Part shown: positions 53,664 through 63,569 of the stretch, in pieces | How the letters are laid out: the number at the start of each line of letters is the position of its first letter | Position numbering within the stretch: the first letter of the stretch is position 1 | Source of the DNA: Ariolimax columbianus | Lineage: Eukaryota; Mollusca; Gastropoda; Stylommatophora; Arionidae | Length of the DNA stretch: 64,000 bases | Direction: 5' to 3' | Assembly (NCBI GenBank): GCA_036924085.1 | Contig: JAVGWX010000007.1 | Coordinates: 104,539,428 to 104,603,427, forward strand | The notes under the pieces: model-generated | Seen by the model: the letters and a program-made list of their open reading frames with translations, nothing else | Databases searched by the model: none | What the model was told of the DNA's origin: nothing | Program-made: the position numbers and the translations under genes

Positions 53664-54805
53664 CATTCTTGTAGTCTATTAATCAACACATTCTTGTAGT
53701 CTATTAATCAACACATTCTTGTAGTCAACTAATCAACCCATTCTTCTGGTGAACTAATCAACCCATTCTTGTAGTAAACTAATCAACCTATTTTTGTAGT
53801 AAACTAATCAACCCATTCTTGAAGTCAACTAATCAACCAATTCTTGTAGTCAACTAATCAACCCATTTTTGTAGTCAATCTGCCCATTTTTGTAGTCAAC
53901 TAATCAACACATTTTTGTAGTCAACTAATCAACCCATTCTTGTAGTCAACTAATTAACCCATTTTTGTAGTCAATCAGCCCATTTTTGTAGTCAACTAAT
54001 CAACCCATTCTTGTAGTCAACTAATCAACCCATTTTTTAATCAACTAATCAACCCATTCTTGCAGTCAATCAGCCCATTCTTGTAGTCAACTAATCAACC
54101 AATTCCTGTAGTCAATCAGCCCATTCTTGTAGTCAACTAATCAACCAATTCCTGTAGTCAATCAGCCCATTCTTGTAGTCAACTAATCAACCTATTCTTG
54201 TAGTCAATCAGCCTATTCTTGTAGTCAACTAATCAACCCATTCTTGTAGTCAACTAATCAACCCATTTTTGTAGTCAACTAATCAACCCATTCTTGTAGT
54301 CAACTAATCAACCCATTCTTGTAGTCAACTAATCAACTCATTTTTGTAATCAACTAATCAACCCATTCTTGTAATCAATCAGCCCATTCTTGTAGTCAAC
54401 TAATCAACCCATTCTTGTAGTCAACTAATCAACTCATTTTTGTAATCAACTAATCAACCCATTCTTGTAGTCAACTAATTTTTGTAATCAACTAATCAAC
54501 CCATTTTTGTAGTCAATCAGCCAATTTTTGTAGTCAACTAATCAACCCATTCTTGTAGTCAACTAATCAACTCATTTTTGTAATCAACTAATTAACCCAT
54601 TCTTGTAATCAATCAGCCCATTCTTGTAGTCAACTAATCAACCCATTCTTGTAGTCAACTAATCAACTCATTTTTGTAATCAACTAATCAACCCATTCTT
54701 GTAATCAATCAGCCCATTCTTGTAGTCAACTAATCAACCCATTCTTGTAATCAATCAGCCCATTCTTGTAGTCAACTAATCAACCCATTCTTGTAGTCAA
54801 CTAAT
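53664..54805. repeat. 25-bp minisatellite with 20-bp variant units, about 46 copies
   Basis: The main unit is GTCAACTAATCAACCCATTC plus TTGTA; a shorter one, TCAATCAGCCCATTCTTGTAG, alternates with it in parts, giving higher-order patterns (for example 54060-54240). It shares the 13-base core GTCAACTAATCAA and the period with the array at 52155-52865. Confidence 0.95.
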
Positions 54806-55094
54806 TGTGATTGTTAGAGAAAATGAAGGGGTGGGCTGGGGGGGATTGGTGGGGAATAGGTGGATTTTGGGGGAAGAGATGAATGGGCTGAGATAAGCTG
54901 GGCGGCTTGAGGAAGAGCAAAGAATGTACGAACTGGCGGGCGGGGAAGAGTGCAATGGGGATGTTAGGCAGGAGAGGGGTGCGTTGAAGGGAGAACCTTC
55001 AATCTGCTATCGTGACTTATGTATTGACTGTTGGCATGTGTTCTGTATGTATCTATTAGTTTTGTAATAATTTAGATCAATCTTATTGTCGTTT
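54806..55094. other. G-rich intronic spacer
   Basis: G-rich on the plus strand (54815-54975, many GGGG tracts), otherwise featureless. Confidence 0.5.
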
Positions 55095-55190
55095 CAGGGA
55101 GTAAGCCTGGGCACTGAATATGGAGACCCTGGGCTGCCCAAACTCAGGATTACCCCTCTCGGCCTCGCTAGTGTAATCCAAAGGAATGAA
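55095..55190 (-). repeat. Fragment matching the leader of the RTE-like LINE
   Basis: CCTGGGCACTGAATATGGAG and TAATCCAAAGGAATG match 44895-44972 at about 80%. The match stops at the same base (after CCAAAGGAATG) in both places, which supports that point as the element's 5' end. Confidence 0.65.
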
Positions 55191-55989
55191 CAACATGACA
55201 ATTTAGCACCTGCTCAGCTGCATGAGTTCGCAATTTTGAAACTATCTGCCTTAGGTGCTACCACTCCGGATTTTCTATCTGCGTTTACTCCCGTAGCCCT
55301 ACCCTCTTCCGAGGTTTCCACGAGGCAGTGGAGTCATTGCCCCCAGATGCTAGTTACTCGAGACATCCGATGATACTCTCATCGTCCCAAGACTAGCCAG
55401 CACTCTCTGAGACTTGTGGGTTTAAAATCAGTTTCTCCTCTCCTAGGCAAACTGCCTGAACAGGCTGATGAGCTTCGTCTACTTGGGGTTAGAGTCAGAG
55501 TTTACCTTCTCTTAGATTGGCAGCCAACCAAGGCTAATGAGCCCAATCTGCCCGCCCAGTTATACTGCCGCGTATTCGGTCGCACCCCACAGTAGGCTCT
55601 GTAAGAAACAGGGGGTCCCTCATGAAGGTGCTGCTGGGGACACAATAATGTACGAGAGGCCATTGACATGGAAACTCCTAAACGGCAAGCCGAACAGTGA
55701 ATCCAGCGGCTATCTCTACACCTGGAAAGGAAAGGCTATATCAGACGTTTGACTTTCCTTTAACAACCGGGACATCCAGACCAGACCTCTCTACCTCTAA
55801 AGATCAATCTATCTCACACTAATTAGATGAACATCTCACAAGCCAATCTGTCAACACAAATAATATGATACCGTATTCTGTCAACAACCCTATCTGGGGT
55901 TCAGATGTTACTCCCTGAAACTATGCTAACCCAGTCTGATAAAGGATTCGCTGCATGTTCTCGATAACTGATATAACACTCAAACTGGT
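55191..55989. other. Repeat-like intronic sequence of unknown class
   Basis: A segment of about 70 bp is present twice in diverged form (55425-55490 and 55492-55560; shared CTTCTC(T)TAG, CAGGCTGATGAGC/AAGGCTAATGAGC). It looks like leader sequence of a retroelement, but no domain is readable. Confidence 0.4.
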
Positions 55990-56165
55990 TCTCTAAGACT
56001 CTAGTTCTCTGACTCTAAGACTCTAGTTCTCTGACTCTAAGACTCTTGTTCTCTGACTTTAAGACTCTTGTTCTCTGACTTTAAGACTCTTGTTCTCTGA
56101 CTGACTCTTGTTCTCTGACTCTAAGACTCTGGTTCTCTGACTCTAAGACTCTGGTTCTCAAATCA
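55990..56165. repeat. 22-bp tandem repeat, about seven copies
   Basis: GACTCTAAGACTCTAGTTCTCT and variants with TGTT or GGTT. Confidence 0.88.
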
Positions 56166-56477
56166 TTTAAAATATCTGTTCTCAGATGCACTTGAAGTCT
56201 GCATTAAATACGTGTGCTGGGACGTGTTCTTGTAATATCTACTCTGAATTGCACATTTTCAATGGCTGCTCACTGCTCGTAGACTCTGGTCCTCGGACTC
56301 TCATTGCTCTCTCACCAGCGAACCCTCTCTCTTTTCTTCTGTTTTGTGCTTCTTATGTGTTGCACTGCATAACTTTATTAATTCTTCTTTATTCAGTCAA
56401 AGCATGCACATTTCTACCACAGATTATCTCTGGTTATCTCAAAGCACGACTTCTTGACTATCATGTTCTCATTTCTC
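56166..56477. other. Intronic spacer
   Basis: No gene recognised. Confidence 0.45.
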
Positions 56478-56855
56478 ATTTTATCCGCTCTCTATGAGTT
56501 CTACCATTTTTTCCGCTCTCTATGAGTTCTACCATTTTTATCCGCTCTCTATGAGTTCTACCATTTTATCCGCTCTCTATGAGTTCTACCATTTTTATCC
56601 GCTCTCTATGAGTTCTACCATTTTTATCCGCTCTCTATGAGTTCTACCATTTTTATCCGCTCTCTATGAGTTCTACCATTTTATCCGCTCTCTATGAGTT
56701 CTACCATTTTTATCCGCTCTCTATGAGTTCTACCATTTTATCCGCTCTCTATGAGTTCTACCATTTTTATCCGCTCTCTATGAGTTCTACCATTTTATCC
56801 GCTCTCTATGAGTTCTACCATTTTTATCCGCTCTCTATGAGTTCTACCATTTCTT
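56478..56855. repeat. 28/29-bp minisatellite, thirteen copies
   Basis: Units read CTCTATGAGTTCTACCATTT plus TTATCCG. The T-run length (TTTT or TTTTT) alternates, giving 28- and 29-bp units in a partly regular order. Confidence 0.93.
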
Positions 56856-56953
56856 TTTCACTATCAATTCTTCATTTTCCTCTTTCAGTACTTCTTCTCA
56901 ATGTTCTCTCTCACTTCTTTTTCCTGCTTAGTCGGTTTTTTCTTTTTATTATA

Positions 56954-58153
56954 TACAAGGGGTGTTCAAATGAAACCCGTTCGTGTCATGCACTGCATGA
57001 TGATGTTACCTTTGACTTAATAAGCACATATACATGTGCACATACAAGTGTGCACATACAGGTGTCCATATACATGTGTGCACATACAGGTGTGCACATA
57101 CACGTGTGCGCATACAAGTTTGCACATACAAGTGTGCATATACAGGTGTGCACATACAAGTGTGCACATACAAGTGTGCACATGTTCATTATCCTCGCAT
57201 GCATAGGTTCTACTGCAGACCGTTAAGAAAATGGTGTGTGTGATACGGAATCCTTCCAGGGTTGATCAGCAAGCGATGATTAAGTTCCTAACAGCTGAAG
57301 GATGTCTAACAGTCGACACTGCAAGCAATGCACTGTGACAACAGTGTGTCGAATATTGTTGCGACAGAGAAAGCCATCGCCGATATTGGTGCAGCAATAC
57401 GGGTGAGCCGCCGCAGAATAAATGGCTTGAGACATGATGATGATGGATTGAAAGAAACTGGAAGGTGTGTTCACATGCAAAGGAAACACTCAGGATCACA
57501 AAAACTCCCCAAATTCAAATCACAGGTTTCTCATGGTTAGGTTATGTGGACCGCATTTTAAAAAACCAAAAATGGCTTCTACTGGCAGACTTCAGAGAAC
57601 CTGGCCTGAACATCACTGCCACCTGCTACAAAAACACTCAAGACATCCTGCGGCCATCACTGCCACCTGCTACAAAAACACTCAAGACATCCTGCGACCA
57701 TCCAGAATAAATGAACAGGCTTTCCCGTGGTGACAAAAGGCTCGTCCATGTCGCGAACATTGTAATGGAAACGTTAGCACGGAAAAGAGGGGAAGTTCTG
57801 CCACACCCAGCCTATAGCCCAGTTCTGTCACACCCAGCCTGTAGCCCAGATCTGTCACAGAGTAACTTCCATTTGTCCAAACCCTTACACAAATGTATAA
57901 ATGGACAACGATTCGACTCCGATAAAGACATCATGGCATTGGTGACCAAATGAGCAGCCTGTCTTTGTCTCGGATGGCATCCGACGTTTATCCAAGCAAT
58001 GGGATGCGTCTCTGAATGCCTATGGCGACTTTTTCAAAAGTGAATGCTTGCTTCAAAACAATTGTTTGTTCCATTCTGCCACACCTGCTGATGTTTCTTA
58101 CATGTGTGTGTCATAAATCCACTGGGACAAGGTTCATTTGAACACTCCATGTA
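56954..58153 (+). pseudogene. Second mariner-family transposon, decayed, with internal arrays
   Basis: Ends are TACAAGGGGTGTTCAAATGA and, read inward from the right, TACATGGAGTGTTCAAATGA: good inverted termini at TA sites. Inside, IKFLTAEGC (57275-57300) matches the mariner N-terminal helix-turn-helix. After tandem duplications, ACSPDLSQSNFHLSKPLHK (57840-57890) matches the YSPDLxPxDFxLFxxLKK motif with the last catalytic acidic residue region, followed by a C-terminal MGCVSECLW segment. The central catalytic part is deleted or scrambled. It lies in a MOK intron. Its termini resemble those of the element at 10211 but the sequences are distinct subfamilies. Confidence 0.8.
57030..57185. repeat. 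12- to 14-bp tandem repeat, about eleven copies
   Basis: ACATACAAGTGTGC and ACATACAGGTGTGC alternate, inserted in the 5' part of the mariner-like element. Confidence 0.85.
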
Positions 58154-58334
58154 CGTCTCAGAAGGTATATCAGACTTTCCTCACCCTTTCCTCGTTGGTG
58201 TCCTTCAAACAATTTCTTGATGCTCCTCCATTGGTCATTTTATATTTAGCCTTACCTAGCCCCACCCCTCCCTGTTTTACTTATTGATCAATCATTTGTT
58301 CCCATAACCGCACCTTTCCAGCGAGTGAACTTTT

Positions 58335-58960
58335 CCCATACTTGGCTAGACAACAAGTTCCCCTTTTACCTATCTGGCTAGACAACAAGTTTCCCTTTCA
58401 GTATCTGGCTAGACAACAAGTTCCCCTTTTACCTATCTGGCTAGACAACAAGTTCCCCTTTTATCTATCTGCTAGACAACAAGTTCCCCTTTTACCTATC
58501 TGGCTAGACAACAAGTTCCCCTTTTACCTATCTGGCTAGACAACAAGTTCCCCTTTTACCTATCTGGCTAGACGACAAGTTCCCCTTTTACCTATCTGGC
58601 TAGACAACAAGTTCCCCTTTTACCTATCTGGCTAGACAACAAGTTCCCCTTTTACCTATCTGGCTAGACAACAAGTTCCCCTTTTACCTATCTGGCTGGA
58701 CATGTTCCCCTTTTACCTATCTGGTTAGACAACAAGTTGCCCTTTTACCTATCTGGCTAGACAACAAGTTCCCCTTTTACCTATCTGGCTAGACAACAAG
58801 TTTCCCTTTTACCTATCTGGTTAGACAACAAGTTGCCCTTTTACCTATCTGGCTAGACAACAAGTTCCCCTTTAACCTATCTGGTTAGACAACAAGTTCC
58901 CCTTTTACCTATTTGACTGGACAAGTTCCCCTTTCACCTATTTGACTGGACAACAGGTAT
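58335..58960. repeat. 32-bp minisatellite, about nineteen copies
   Basis: Units read CTAGACAACAAGTTCCCCTT plus TTACCTATCTGG, with a few shortened copies at the right end. Confidence 0.93.
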
Positions 58961-59665
58961 CTCACAGTAACACTAAATAGCTTTTACCGTCTGCTCTCTG
59001 TGGCTCCCCAACTTGTATAATGTACGCTCTTGAGTATCTAATAAATCTAGTTGAAGCAATTTTTCCTCCAAATTTCAAACCTGGATTTTCACTCTTTTGT
59101 AATTAAAAACCTCAGACCCGTCACCTGAGAGGATATTCTGTTTACGCTTTCTGTGGCCGAACATCTGCCTGCCCTTAGTAAATGAATACTGTCTGTCCAC
59201 TACCTGAGTCTTCAAATATACAAGATGACGTGTAAGACTATATGTTTTCTTTGTCTGCTCCTACACCAATGTTTAAACATCTATTCTCAAACACCCTGAA
59301 GAGAGCATTATGTTGCGTTTTTTTTCGGTCACCTGCTCCTAGTTAACTCCTTCATATGGGGTCACCACATCAAGTTCAAGGAAAACTCACAAGTTCAAGG
59401 ACATTGGGTGTACACCTAGACGATGACAGTAACTCTGTCCAACACATATTAGATGTTTCTCTCATATTAATTAGATGTTTCTCACACAAATATTAGATGA
59501 TATTCTCATATTAATTAGATGATACTCTCATATTAATTAGATGATTCTCTCATATTAATTATATGAATCTATTTCACCATCAATTACATTAATCTATCTC
59601 ACCATAACTTAGATGAATCCAACAGATAAATATGTCTCATTATAAAATAGAAGATTCTATCTCAC
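58961..59665. other. Intronic sequence with a degenerate AT-rich repeat
   Basis: At 59445-59620 words like TCATATTAATTAGATGA recur irregularly. The remainder has no recognised feature up to the exon donor. Confidence 0.5.
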
Positions 59666-59839
59666 CTCAAATCTCGAAAGTATGCATGTTTGAGGGATTG
59701 AAGAGCTGTAACTCGCTGGTCAGGGTCATAAGTACACATCAAATAAATGAGTTGAATGGCGTCTGGAGACACGTGAGTCAGCAATCTCTCAATGCCTGAC
59801 CCTTTCTTGTATGGAAAGTTGAAAGTCATTTCACGTGAT
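59666..59839 (-). CDS. MOK: MOK-like protein kinase, exon encoding the end of the catalytic domain
   Basis: A 174-bp exon: acceptor TCAACTTTGTTAG, donor GTGAGA after TTTGAG. Translated, it opens SREMTFNFPYKKGSGIERLL and continues through SPDAIQLIYLMCTYDPDQRV to ALQSLKHAYFRDLR. The YDPDQR-(V)-TA-x-Q-(S/A)-L-x-H-x-YF pattern is subdomain XI of CMGC kinases with its invariant arginine. The FxFPxKKGSGI stretch is characteristic of MOK among the RCK kinases (MAK, CILK1/ICK, MOK). MOK is a Ser/Thr kinase linked to cilia in animals. The left phase uses AG from the previous exon (AG+A, arginine) and the right phase leaves AG for the next. There is no stop, frameshift or other damage. Confidence 0.9.
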
Positions 59840-60119
59840 CTAACAAAGTTGATAAAATTGTTATTTTTAAAATCAAGAAACCACTTCTCTCACATTGGCT
59901 ACTTTGAACAAAAACAAAATTCACTTTCCACACAAATGTTTTGAAGAAAAACAACAATTCACTATCTATACAAATACATTGAACAAAAACAACAATTCTC
60001 TTCACAAATACTTTGAACAAAAACAATTTACTATCTACACAAATATGAAGGCTGTGTATGAAGGTCCAGTCACACTGCAAACTCAGTCTCAGACTTCTGA
60101 CAGCCTCTCGGTTTCCTTC
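59840..60119. other. Intronic degenerate repeat
   Basis: ACAAATACTTTGAACAAAAA words recur irregularly at 59905-60035 and resume at 60490, on the other side of the LTR-like fragment. Confidence 0.6.
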
Positions 60120-60487
60120 TAGCCAGTCTGCTCAGTTCATCCTTGGAATTCCAATTTGGAACTACCCTCAAATAATTGTTATTGGATCACTATCCCTGAA
60201 TCCCTGTCACTCTAAATGCCATAGCCGGTAGTGGCACCCCCTTCACCCCCTCAAATCTACGCTAATTCCGAACGCCAGAGTGGTCAGCTCCGAACTCCCA
60301 CTCCAGCTCCAAACACCCACCCCTGTACCAGACAAATGCTTCCACATAAACACCTCGTTTCCTTTGTCGACCTAGTGTCGAATTGGTGATTGACCTTGGC
60401 ACGCATTCAGGCAACCTTTGTTCTTAGAGTTGCAAGCCCAATCTCCCCTGCTCTAAACGCCCATGCTCCAGCGGGAGCTGTCAGATC
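60120..60487 (-). mobile_element. Fragment of an L2-type LTR
   Basis: The right 100 bp align with the right end of L2 (shared GACCTTG(G/A)CACGCATTCAGG, CCCATGCTCC/CCCTGGC, GCGGGA(G/A)CTGT). It ends CTGTCA at the point where the surrounding ACAAATACTTT repeat resumes, which marks the insertion border. The left border is unclear. Confidence 0.55.
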
Positions 60488-60612
60488 TACACAAATACTT
60501 TGAACCAAAACAAATCACTATCTACACAAATACTTTGAACCAAAACAAATCACTATCTACACAAAAACTTTGAACCAAAACAAATCACTATCTACACAAA
60601 AACTTTGAACCA
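60488..60612. repeat. 37-bp tandem repeat, three to four copies
   Basis: CTACACAAATACTTTGAACC plus AAAACAAATCACTAT. Confidence 0.9.
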
Positions 60613-60624
60613 AAGCAATTTAAC

Positions 60625-60795
60625 ATCAATATTTTGTATCAGAATGGTCTGCATCAGCCATGAAGTGTGAAAATCAAGATTTTTGTATCAGAGAGAATGG
60701 TCTACATCAGCCATGAAGTGTGAAAATCAAGATTTTTGTATCAGAGAGAATGGTCTACATCAGCCATGAAGTGTGAAAATCAAAATTTTGTATTA
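60625..60795. repeat. 52-bp tandem repeat, three copies
   Basis: GAATGGTCTACATCAGCCAT followed by GAAGTGTGAAAATCAAGATTTTTGTATCAG-type sequence, near-identical copies. Confidence 0.9.
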
Positions 60796-60839
60796 ATTAG
60801 ACAGTACTTTTAATAATTTTAATTATTTATTTACAGGTG

Positions 60840-62030
60840 TCCCAGGCTGCCTGCAGTTCTGTTGGGGAGGTGACCATCTGTTTTAGCCAGTTGGTCACGA
60901 GGACGTCTCCAGGATGTTCACGGCTTCTTCTGTGACTCGTCCCCACAGCCTGTCGGACGTGGGCTGGGACTTCCTGGAAAAGGCGACCGAAGAGGATGAC
61001 ACGACGGCGGTCGATCGTTGAGACAAGCTTGCGAGTTGAGAACGTCAAGCTGTGTCAGAGTACTGCCTGTTGCCGAGGTGGACGAAGTCCTCGGTGGCTG
61101 TAACACGACTGTAGTTCATGGTGATGCTTAGCACAGACAGGGCCCCTGCTGAGGTTTTGGATTTTCATTTTCATCCTGGAGATGTGCAAACCTAGGTGGG
61201 TAGCTGATCGATCCAGTGCCTCTAGGTGGCCTACCAGGGCATGAGAATCATGACGATATCAGCGTAGACGAGATCGGTTACCCGGGAGTTGCCGACAAGG
61301 ACCCATGGGTTGTGTGCAGAAGACTAGGGAGGATCCAGTTCATGGCGCAGCAGAAAAGTGCGGGGCGAGGAGGCAGCCCTTTCGGACACCATATGATGTA
61401 GAGAACTCCTCCGTGAGATCCTGGCCATGGTCCTCTCGGACACCAGATGATGTAGAGAACTCTTCCGTGAGATCCTGGCTACGGTCCTCTCGGACACCAG
61501 ATGATGTGGAGAACTCCTCCGTGAGATCCCGCCCGAGCCGAAATGTGGGCCTTTCTCTGGACGTGTATGTCCACAGAATAGAAGGAAGCCTGTATGTCAG
61601 CGTAGGAGACGTGGGGAGGGCTGTTAAGCTCGCAGTGGAGTTCCGTGAGGAAGCGGAAGGCGAGAATGGCGTCAATAGTTGAGCGAGTGAACGCTGACTG
61701 GTGGGGGCGACGATGGCTCGTTAACAGGGGCTGCAGTTTGGAGAGGAGCACATTTGCAAAAACCTTGCCAGGGACGGACAGTGGTAATAGGCCTGTAATT
61801 GCCGCACTCAAATCTGGAGCACTTTTCCTTGTACAGGAAAATTATTATTCCGTCTTGCCATGCCACGGGCACTTGGCCAGTGTTCGACACCATTGCGAGA
61901 GTTGGTGCAGGTTCCAATGCCTACTATAAAACCTCAGGCGGAATATTGTTGGGGCTCGCGACTCTGCCATCTTTCAGTTTTTCTATGTCTGCCTTTATCT
62001 CAACAATGCTAGGGGCGTCACGGCTGGTGA
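60840..62030 (-). pseudogene. LINE reverse-transcriptase remnant in a MOK intron
   Basis: On the minus strand from 62030: VEIKADIEKLKDGRVASPNN (RT N-terminal), PVAWQDGIIIFLYKEK, LLPLSVPGKVFANVLLSKLQ (61770), TRSTIDAILAFRFLTELH (61660), VSYADIQASFYSVD (first palm strand), then STSSGVRKGCLLAPHF (motif with GVRxGCxLAP; repeated in tandem). Near 61020 comes TIDRRRVILFGRLFQEVPAH, a C-terminal signature. The region with the xADD motif is deleted. Its clade differs from the others here (CR1/L2-type RT with VPGKVFA). Confidence 0.75.
61380..61535. repeat. 45- to 57-bp in-frame tandem repeat in RT sequence, three copies
   Basis: ACACCAGATGATGTAGAGAA plus CTCTTCCGTGAGATCCTGGC. It repeats the peptide DLTEEFSTSSGVRED, where LINE RTs have a single LTEPFxxxxGVRQG segment. 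Confidence 0.85.
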
Positions 62031-62039
62031 AATATGTGT

Positions 62040-62130
62040 ACTTTTTAGTATATGTGTACTTTATATGTGTACTTTATGTTTGTACTTTATATGTGTAATT
62101 TATGTGTACTTTATGTTTATACTTTAGGTG
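62040..62130. repeat. Short tandem repeat of ATATGTGTACTTT
   Basis: About seven irregular copies of TTTATATGTGTAC. Confidence 0.75.
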
Positions 62131-62150
62131 TACTTAATACAATAGTTATG

Positions 62151-62522
62151 TTCAGACATGGCTCTACTGAAAGGAGATGTGCTCAGACATGGCTCTACTG
62201 AAAGGAGATGTGCTCAGACATGGCTCTACTGAAAGGAGATGTGCTCAGACATGGCTCTACTGAAAGGAGATGTGCTCAGACATGGCTCTACTGAAAGGAG
62301 ATGTGCTCAGACATGGCTCTACTGAAAGGAGATGTGCTCAGACATGGCTCTACTGAAAGGAGATGTGCTCAGACATGGCTCTACTGAAAGGAGATGTGTT
62401 CAGACATGGCTCTACTGAAAGGAGATGTGCTCAGACATGGCTCTACTGAAAGGAGATGTGTTCAGACATGGCTCTACTGAAAGGAGATGTGCTCAGACAT
62501 GGCTCTACTGAAAGGAAATGTG
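62151..62522. repeat. 31-bp minisatellite, twelve copies
   Basis: GTGCTCAGACATGGCTCTAC plus TGAAAGGAGAT, almost invariant (GTGTTCAG in two copies). It lies about 90 bp downstream of the MOK exon donor. Confidence 0.96.
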
Positions 62523-62613
62523 CTTGCTGCCAAGTAACGCTGCCTGAACTCATATGATCTGTGTGACGTCACGACACCCACAAACATCACCTGCTCAACA
62601 TGAAATGATTCAC

Positions 62614-62715
62614 CTTTTAAATTTATTGAGAACACTTGGTTCTGGAGTTCCCATTAGGTCGTGGATTTTGGCAATCTGGTCCACTTCGTTTGAACCAGGA
62701 AACAAGGGGTGTAAG
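62614..62715 (-). CDS. MOK: MOK-like protein kinase, C-lobe exon
   Basis: A 102-bp exon: acceptor TTGTATTTCAG, donor GTGAAT after AAAAG. It begins with the last base of a codon, then LHPLFPGSNEVDQIAKIHDL and MGTPEPSVLNKFK. The L-F-P-G-x-N-E-x-D-Q-I-x-K-I-x-x-(x)-x-G-T-P pattern is the region after subdomain IX shared by MAPK/CDK/RCK kinases. It joins 59666-59839 without adding or losing a base. The preceding exon should carry subdomains VIII-IX (TxY activation loop, WYRAPE, DxWSxGC). I did not find it up to 64000, so it is probably beyond the edge. Confidence 0.88.
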
Positions 62716-63484
62716 CTGAAATACAATCTTGAAAATATCAATTTATCATATCAATTTATCATATATGTTTATCATATAAATTTATCATATATATTATCTA
62801 ACAAATTCACTATAATCAAGAAAATCCGCAATGAAAAGTAATTTTCATTGATCACATATGATTGGTGGAGATATTCAATGCTGTTCTGTCCTAGAGTATC
62901 GACAATGGTCCTACTCACCATCATGAAACTGTTACTTGCATATTTTGTGCCGCAACAGGAAAAATTGATACACTCAGTCACTGACTCTTCATATACAATC
63001 AGTCACTGACTCTTCATATACAGTCAGTCGTAGACCCTTCATTGTCCTATAGTAGTAGGGTAACTATATCTTTGATATCAAAAAGAGGACATTTGTTGAC
63101 TTTTGTATCATGTTAGACTTAAACTTAACTTAAGTTAATATCATTTATTAATAATATATATTTATAATATCATTTATTGATAAGAATAAATGCTACACAA
63201 TATCAATAATGGAAATGAACTACTAAACTTATAATATCTATATTAATCTAACACAGAGGATTCAAGCATTAGCTGTTGATGTCACCTCCTAAACTAATAC
63301 ATACCCAGGTTCTAAGTCTCCTATTTGATATAAGATAAACCCTAAATTTAGTCTAATTCAATGGGTATTACAAATCAGTAGTTAACTATCTAAACTCATC
63401 CTCTGCCATTCCTCCGTCCGTCGTCTAGGTGGGGTTGAATCTGCCGACCTCTGTCAGGGTTGACTGCTTTATGATGTCAAGCGT
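62716..63484. other. Upstream MOK intron, AT-rich
   Basis: A 29-bp direct repeat (CAGTCACTGACTCTTCATAT) occurs twice to three times at 62975-63030. At 63120-63300 the sequence is very AT-rich and resembles the inner part of L2 (AAGCATTAGCTGTTGATG versus AAGCATAAGCTATTGATG), perhaps another LTR piece. No exon was recognised. Confidence 0.45.
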
Positions 63485-63545
63485 ATAAACATGGGTCACC
63501 AATGATCAGGATGGGTTACCAATGATCAGGATGGGTTACCAATGA
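63485..63545. repeat. 20-bp tandem repeat, three copies
   Basis: CATGGGTCACCAATGATCAG, then GATGGGTTACCAATGATCAG-type units. Confidence 0.85.
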
Positions 63546-63569
63546 GCGGCATTTTATCCAAGGATTCTG

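Noticed and set aside
53664..54805. CRISPR-like alternation of 25- and 20-bp units
   Set aside because: Both unit types are related to each other and none is unique, so this is a minisatellite with variant units.
55086..55373. 95-codon plus-strand frame
   Set aside because: Its first third is antisense to a LINE leader fragment and no domain is present in the rest.
57034..57243. Open frame with CTYKCAHT-type cysteine/histidine repeats resembling zinc fingers
   Set aside because: It is a translation of the 12- to 14-bp CA/TG-rich repeat inside a mariner; spacing is not that of a zinc finger.
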